Shown piece after piece: positions 58,985 through 64,000 of a DNA stretch of 64,000 nucleotides; position 1 is the first letter of the stretch, and each line of letters opens with the position of its first letter. Both the position numbers and the translations under genes were made by a program. A model generated the notes under the pieces. The model saw only the letters and a list, made by a program, of their open reading frames with translations, searched no databases and had not been told where the DNA came from. Source of the DNA: Agelaius tricolor (lineage: Eukaryota > Chordata > Aves > Passeriformes > Icteridae); contig JALJCS010000053.1 in NCBI GenBank assembly GCA_023055355.1, positions 248,001 to 312,000 on the forward strand, read 5' to 3'.

Positions 58985-61900
58985 TACCTACACTGCTCTC
59001 TAGAATCTATTCCACACTTTTGTGGGTTCCAGTCTATCTTGAAGTCTGGGAAACTTTCTCCATGAATGAGGGTCAAAGTCAGTGCTCCCTTGGAGGTCAG
59101 AGCACCCCAGAGCAGACAGAGAAATATTCCCTGTAATGCCCTGGGTTTCCACAGAGCCCCACAGGCTCCCTGGGTTCCTCTCCCTCTTCCACTGGCTCTG
59201 AGCACAGGGAACCATTCCAGCCCTTTGAGGACCCTCTTGTTGGGGGCAACAAGAAAAGAAACAGCCCGAAACTAACAAAAAAGAAACAGCTCAGCTCATG
59301 AGGATGATCCTCCTCACCACCCACCTCATCCAGCCTCAGCTGAATCCTCCCTCCAAGCCCCTGGCTCCATCCTTGGCTGCATCCGCCTTTTGGAGGCATT
59401 GAAGCCTCAGGGTTGATTAAGGTAGATGGTGAGAAGGAGGCACTGCCCACTACCAGAATTGTCATCTGTCCACATCCATTTTGGAGCAGAGGGCAGTGCA
59501 GTGGAGCCTCTGAGGCTGATCTGAGCAGGAGGAAGCAGCCCATGGCCTCTCTCAGGGCAGCAGACCTGGTGCTCCAGACCAGCAGGCCGACATTCCCCCC
59601 TTCCCTTCAGCACACACCAAGCACAAATTTCCTGCGTTCATGCTGAATGTGGAACTGCTTGGGGAAACTAAAAGCACACAAAAACTCATGCTTTTCACCT
59701 GCTCTCCATTAAATAGGGTCACTTCTGTCCCACAGAGTAAACCAAGGGCTCCTTCACACTTCTGGTTTAGGGAAAACAGTGCGAAGTACAAGGCAGCTTC
59801 ACCCCAGGGTCAGCACTGCCATCACAGATGTCCTCTGAGGCCAGAGAAGGAAGACTGCATCACCAGTTATCTCCTGGGACACGTGCAGGAAATACAGTTT
59901 ATCTCAGGAAGAGCTGGGCCCTGTCACAGGCACACAGAGAAGCAGCACCAAGGAGACATCTCCACCTGCATCAAGCCTCAAGACATGGTGTCCTTCCTTC
60001 CACGTGGCTAAAGTACCACGCTGTGGCCTCCCTCTGGAGAGAAATGAGGTGCCACCCATGCATCAGAGACAGCCTGGCTGTTTTTGGGGGGGTACCAGAG
60101 CTGATGGGAGGATGCTGTAGCATTTCTGGTGGCAAAGATGGGATGCAGCAGTGTCACCACCCCTTGGAGAGGGAGGAGACTGGTGAGGAGAAGACACAGA
60201 TCCTCACCAAGGGCTCCTTGTGGGAGTTGGTATCTGATGGAAATGAAAGGCTGTGGTTCCTTGAGATGGGGATAAAAGGCCTCCCCCCAGCGCTGTGGGC
60301 AGCTGTTATAAATAAGGGCTTACATCTCCTGTGCCCATGGGATGAACTGGGCAAAGTGGCTCTTAGAGAAAATACACGCTTTGAAATAATTCCTGACAAG
60401 AAAAATTTATCTAGAGGATGAGGAATTTATCCATGAATACCAGGATGTGCCCTGAGAACTGAATCTGAAGCAAACAGCAGCTAAGAGATCAAATCTGCTT
60501 CTCAAGTACCCTTGCTATGCAAATCTTCCTCTCTTTCCTCTCTGCCTCTTAGGTGCCCTTCAAATTCAGTGTAAAGGCCCTGGAAATTGGAGTGCCTGAC
60601 CCAAAGGCAGGGGGAGAGGTCAGAGCTCTGACACTTCTGCTGCTGCTCTCCAGAGATGCTGCTGCTCCACCAGGCAGCAGCATCTTCTGTGATGCTGTAG
60701 GCAAGAACAGATGGAGCCTCTTGCTCTGAAGAGGGGATTAAAATGATGTTTTTATTTCTCATTTACTGCTGGAGTAGTGGTCCATCTTCAAGGCTGGCCT
60801 CAGGACACCAGTGGGCATGAGACAGTGCCTTGTTTGGTTTCTAAACCAGTGCCTTAATGTCTACAGCAGCCTGGAAGGAGCACAAACAATCCCAATCCTG
60901 GCTTGGGAAGGGAGAGAACTCTTGCATGCAATGCTGAATGAACGTCCCAGAGAAGCAGTGACCAGTGATTCACTTTGAGTAATGCTGACTCACTTTCAAG
61001 GTACTTTCCATGGACACACGCACACGCTGGGAGAGTGAGCGAGAATGAATGCCTGATCTCAGGAAAGTTCAAACTAAATATTGTTCTAACCTTTTACTAT
61101 ACCCAGAGAGAAAAAATCAGCCTCCTTTTTATGGAGAGAGAGAGAGAGAGACTGCTTGGCAGAGCAGCCAAAACCAGTTGTTTTTGTTTTCACAGGAGTT
61201 TCAAGTCCAGAGATAACTGCTAAAGACAAGTTTTTAGGGTGTGTGGGGGCAGGCCACAAAATTGCAAGTGCTTAAAGCTTGGAGAACACGTAAACAAAGG
61301 CTTGCAAATGCTGCAGGGTCTCAGGACAAAACTCAGTGCAAAGGCAAAGGCTGACAGCAGCAACTGCAAACCCCTGGGAACACTGGAGGTACTTGAGAGA
61401 CTGAATCCCCCTGGCTGGTTCTGTTCTAACCATCTTACAAATTATGTCCTCAGTGAGAGTTTCCCCCTCCATGAGGTGCAGGGGCTGGGATGGAGGAGCT
61501 TTAGACAATGCCCTGCTGCTTCTGTTTTCCCCTTGCTGTTGTCTAGATCTGTCCCTGCCAGGGCTCTGCTCAGCTCCTGTTGTTACTCAACCATACTGCA
61601 GCCTTGCCATTCATTTTTTTACCTTTTTTTCCTTCAATCCACTGAAATTTTACACACAGACATGCTGCTGTTTGGATGCCCACCTCATGGCCACAGCAGT
61701 GACACCGTTTTTTGTGCCACACACAAAGTCTTGCCATCCCAACACAGAGGGCTCCTTGGAGATGCCTTCTGAGCCTGGGACACATCTTTGGCCATCTCAC
61801 CAGACTCGTGGGCTCTCTGTGCTGCTGCTGATCAGGTCTGGACTCCTGCTGCCTGTGCCATCAGTGCCAAAGCCAGCAGGAAGTGATGGGATATTCCCTT

Positions 61901-63090
61901 TGGCTCCCTGGCAGGATCAGGCTGCAGGCAGAGTGAGTGCCACTGCTTTGTGGAACATCCTCACAGGTGCCTCCATGGGTTTTTTTGGGGTGTGATGGGG
62001 GTTAGTGAGGTGGTGCTGCCCCCTTTTCCTGCGTTTCACTACTCCAAATTTAATTTTGTTGTGGATTGAAAAGGCTGAGAAAGCAGAAGCAATGCCTCAG
62101 GGCTCCCCTGTATGGGCACTGAGCTGTGCCAAGCTGGTCTCAGGGAAGCGCTGGGAGGCTGATCAGATGGCACAAGGGGCACCATTTATGGCTAGGAAGA
62201 AACCAGCAAGATTTTAGGCAAGAGCCATGAGACTAAACACCCCTTAGAGGGCTGATTTAGAAGCAGATTTTGCCCACCATTGCCCCTGCAGTGCCCTTCC
62301 TGCATCCACAGGCACTCTATCTGGTCAGAGATAATGCACCTGCAGGGCAGCAGAGTGGATCCCAGCAGTCCTTCACTGTCCAAGAGGCTGCAGAGGTGCC
62401 TGGAGCTCAGCACAGGTCCTGCCTGCCAAGAGGGAGGATGTGGAACACCTGCTCCAAGCTGGGAGCCAGCAGGCTCTTCATTAATTTCATCAGATAGCAG
62501 CAAATAATGCCAGTTATAATAATGAGAAACAGTGGTTCCAGACTATTAGTGTCAAAACAGATCCAAGCTGCTGATGCACAAAAACTGCCCCACTCCCCTC
62601 CCTTTCCCTGGTTTTGTTGTGAAGCTTCTTCATTGCCGCGTGCTTTTTAAACAGCTTTCCACCTCCAGCTCCACATAGCATCCAAAATGTGATTGTTAGC
62701 ATTTTTTTAACCCCCTTTTTAAAAGAAAAGTCAGTGACAGCGCTCTAGCATCTCACCAGGGAAACTGAAGCATGAGAGTTATGGAGGACTGCAGGGGCCA
62801 TGCTGACCTCACCTGTGTCCCCCCAGAGTGGCACAGGCTGGCTGTCACCCCCTCAGGATGGCTCAAGGCAGGCAATAACCAAACTGTGGGTGAGGATGGA
62901 TCGCCAGGTGTCAGAATTCAGGGCATCCCTCTGGCTGACCTGGACTGCCTGAACCCCTGCCAGGGGGCTCAGAGACCCTGGCACAGAGCCCAAGCCTCCT
63001 GTGACTTTGATTATGACCCATGGAAAAAACTACCAACCTTTATACAAGGATCTGCAAGCCATGAAAGTCTAAGGAGAATAATGGTTAGTT
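58985..63090. other. GC-richer unassigned stretch
   Basis: Open frames of 197 codons (59828-60421, plus), 177 (61239-61772) and 183 (61444-61995) carry no recognised domain. An E-box CAGCTG (60300-60305) abuts a MEF2-type TTATAAATAA (60306-60315). A (GA)9 run lies near 61134-61151. No exon could be supported. Confidence 0.45.
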
Positions 63091-63510
63091 TGTCACGGGG
63101 TGAAAAATAGATTTTTTGGGGTTTTTTAGGATGGGCATTCAGGAGGCAAGATGGAGGAATCTGGAGGAGATTCCGTGTCCAGCCTTTCTCCTTCTTCTTC
63201 TTGGCCTCCATCTTCTGCTGTGGTGTTGGCACTTTTAGATTGGTTTAACGTGGAATCTCACTGCCTAACATGGGTGATGGGTATTGGGAAGTTGTGGTAA
63301 ATATTGTACACATAGTTTTTAGTATAAAAAGATAACACCACCCCAAGGGTGGCCAGTGTGCCTCTGTCTGACCTGCTGAATGGATCTTGGCAGGCCAGGA
63401 GAAAGAATTTTATAGATAAGAAACAATAAACAACCTTGAGAATGAGAACCGAAGAGCTCTGCCTCCTTCTTCGACCGCCAGGCTGGGAAAAGAGACTTTC
63501 TAACTTATCT
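63091..63510 (+). mobile_element. Solo LTR, TGTCAC type B
   Basis: Starts 'tgtcacggggtgaaaaatag' and carries 'gcaagatggaggaatct', a TATA box (TATAAAAA at 63323-63330) and a polyadenylation signal (AATAAA at 63425-63430) about 100 bp later. It ends near 'gagactttctaacttatct'. The layout U3-TATA-R-AATAAA-U5 is complete. It shares the TGTCAC start and the 'gcaagatggagg' motif with the minus-strand LTR at 58494, so the two are probably related families. The 3' end and target-site duplication are not resolved. Confidence 0.78.
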
Positions 63511-63768
63511 CATGGTCACTCTGACCAGCAGAAGCCCCAAAAACCAGGTTTTTGTTTGCCCTCTCTCAGAGCAGCTTCTCCCCAGCAGGGCTCTGCCCAA
63601 ACCCGTGCCCATCAGCTGCTGCCAGAGACACAAAAGCTGTCACCAGCCCCCAGGTGCCTGTCACCCAGCAGGGACAGAGGGAGATTTTTGTGTTTGGGGC
63701 AGCAGAGGTGTGACCATGCTTTGTGGAGCTATTTGTGGAGCTGACCCAGCAGTGTCAGAGAGGTAGAG
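63511..63768. other. Unassigned interval between two LTRs
   Basis: Moderately GC-rich, no domain-bearing frame. The base run GTAGAG (63763-63768) would be the 6-bp target duplication of the next LTR. Confidence 0.5.
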
Positions 63769-64000
63769 TGTGACGGTGTTCACAAGGGTGTCAGGGTGAG
63801 GGAAGAGATGAGGATCTGACTCCATGTTTCACAAGGCTTGATTTATTATTTTATGATATATATTACATTAAAACTGTATTAAAAGAATGGAAGAAAAGGT
63901 TTCATCAGAAGGCTGGCTAAGAATAGAAAAAGAAGGAATGATAACAAAGGTTTGTGGCTCAGCTCTCTGTCCAAGCCACTGACTGTGATTGGTCATTAAT
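63769..64000 (-). mobile_element. ERVK-like LTR (copy 3), truncated by the window end
   Basis: Matches the first 230 bp of copies 1 and 2 as read on plus ('tgtgacggtgttcaca', 'agagatgaggatctgactcc', TTTATTATTTTATGATAT, 'gattggtcattaat'), again in minus orientation. Whether it is a solo LTR or part of a longer provirus cannot be seen here. Confidence 0.93.

Noticed and set aside
59828..60421. 197-codon open frame on plus
   Set aside because: No domain, signal peptide or repeat signature; no promoter or splice context; the region is GC-richer, which lengthens chance frames.
61239..61995. Two overlapping 177- and 183-codon open frames on plus
   Set aside because: They overlap in different frames, so at most one could be real, and neither has a recognisable domain or codon pattern.

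Overview
The window looks like non-coding nuclear DNA from a bird, probably a songbird (passerine). The main evidence is several CR1 LINE fragments (endonuclease-to-RT region and the typical 3' end) and three copies of a roughly 385-bp LTR, two of them complete with perfect 6-bp target-site duplications. In addition there are LTRs of other avian types, abundant pentanucleotide arrays and A-rich arrays, and a low CpG background. No protein-coding exon, rRNA or tRNA could be supported. The longest open frames (up to about 197 codons) show no recognisable domain, fall in simple repeats, or lie in CR1. The stretch is best read as intergenic or deep-intronic DNA.

Layout. At 1-1395 an old CR1 on the minus strand is split by a nested LTR (about 415-1043). 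From 1.4 to 14 kb there are few recognisable elements: a 600-bp purine tract (7001-7598), a 132-bp tandem duplication (8921-9196), a CpG-dense patch (9241-9810), a CR1 3' end (10345-10732), and a two-motif pentamer array (13751-14080) that switches abruptly from TTTTC to TTCCC. The 14-24 kb part is almost featureless. At 24-30 kb lie a short inverted repeat pair (23951-24695), a solo LTR (25627-26011), a TTCTC array, a CR1 3' end and a 455-bp TTTTA array. At 31-45 kb are a CR1 remnant, several A-rich arrays, and a 330-bp-arm inverted repeat (34541-37161) with the second solo LTR in its spacer. This part also has a G-tract/poly(T)44 block and a cluster of microsatellites. At 46.9-53.7 kb two nearly identical 640-bp direct repeats flank a 5.5-kb interval ending in a 17-unit minisatellite with higher-order structure. 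At 55.7-64 kb there is an ancient CR1 RT fragment, a minus-strand LTR (58494-58984), a plus-strand LTR (63091-about 63510) and the start of a third copy of the 385-bp LTR, cut by the window end.

No genes act together here. What is notable is repeat structure: nested insertions, long inverted repeats able to form hairpins, a recent duplication, and tandem arrays whose motifs match known unstable repeats elsewhere. No undescribed functional system was found that the sequence itself can support.
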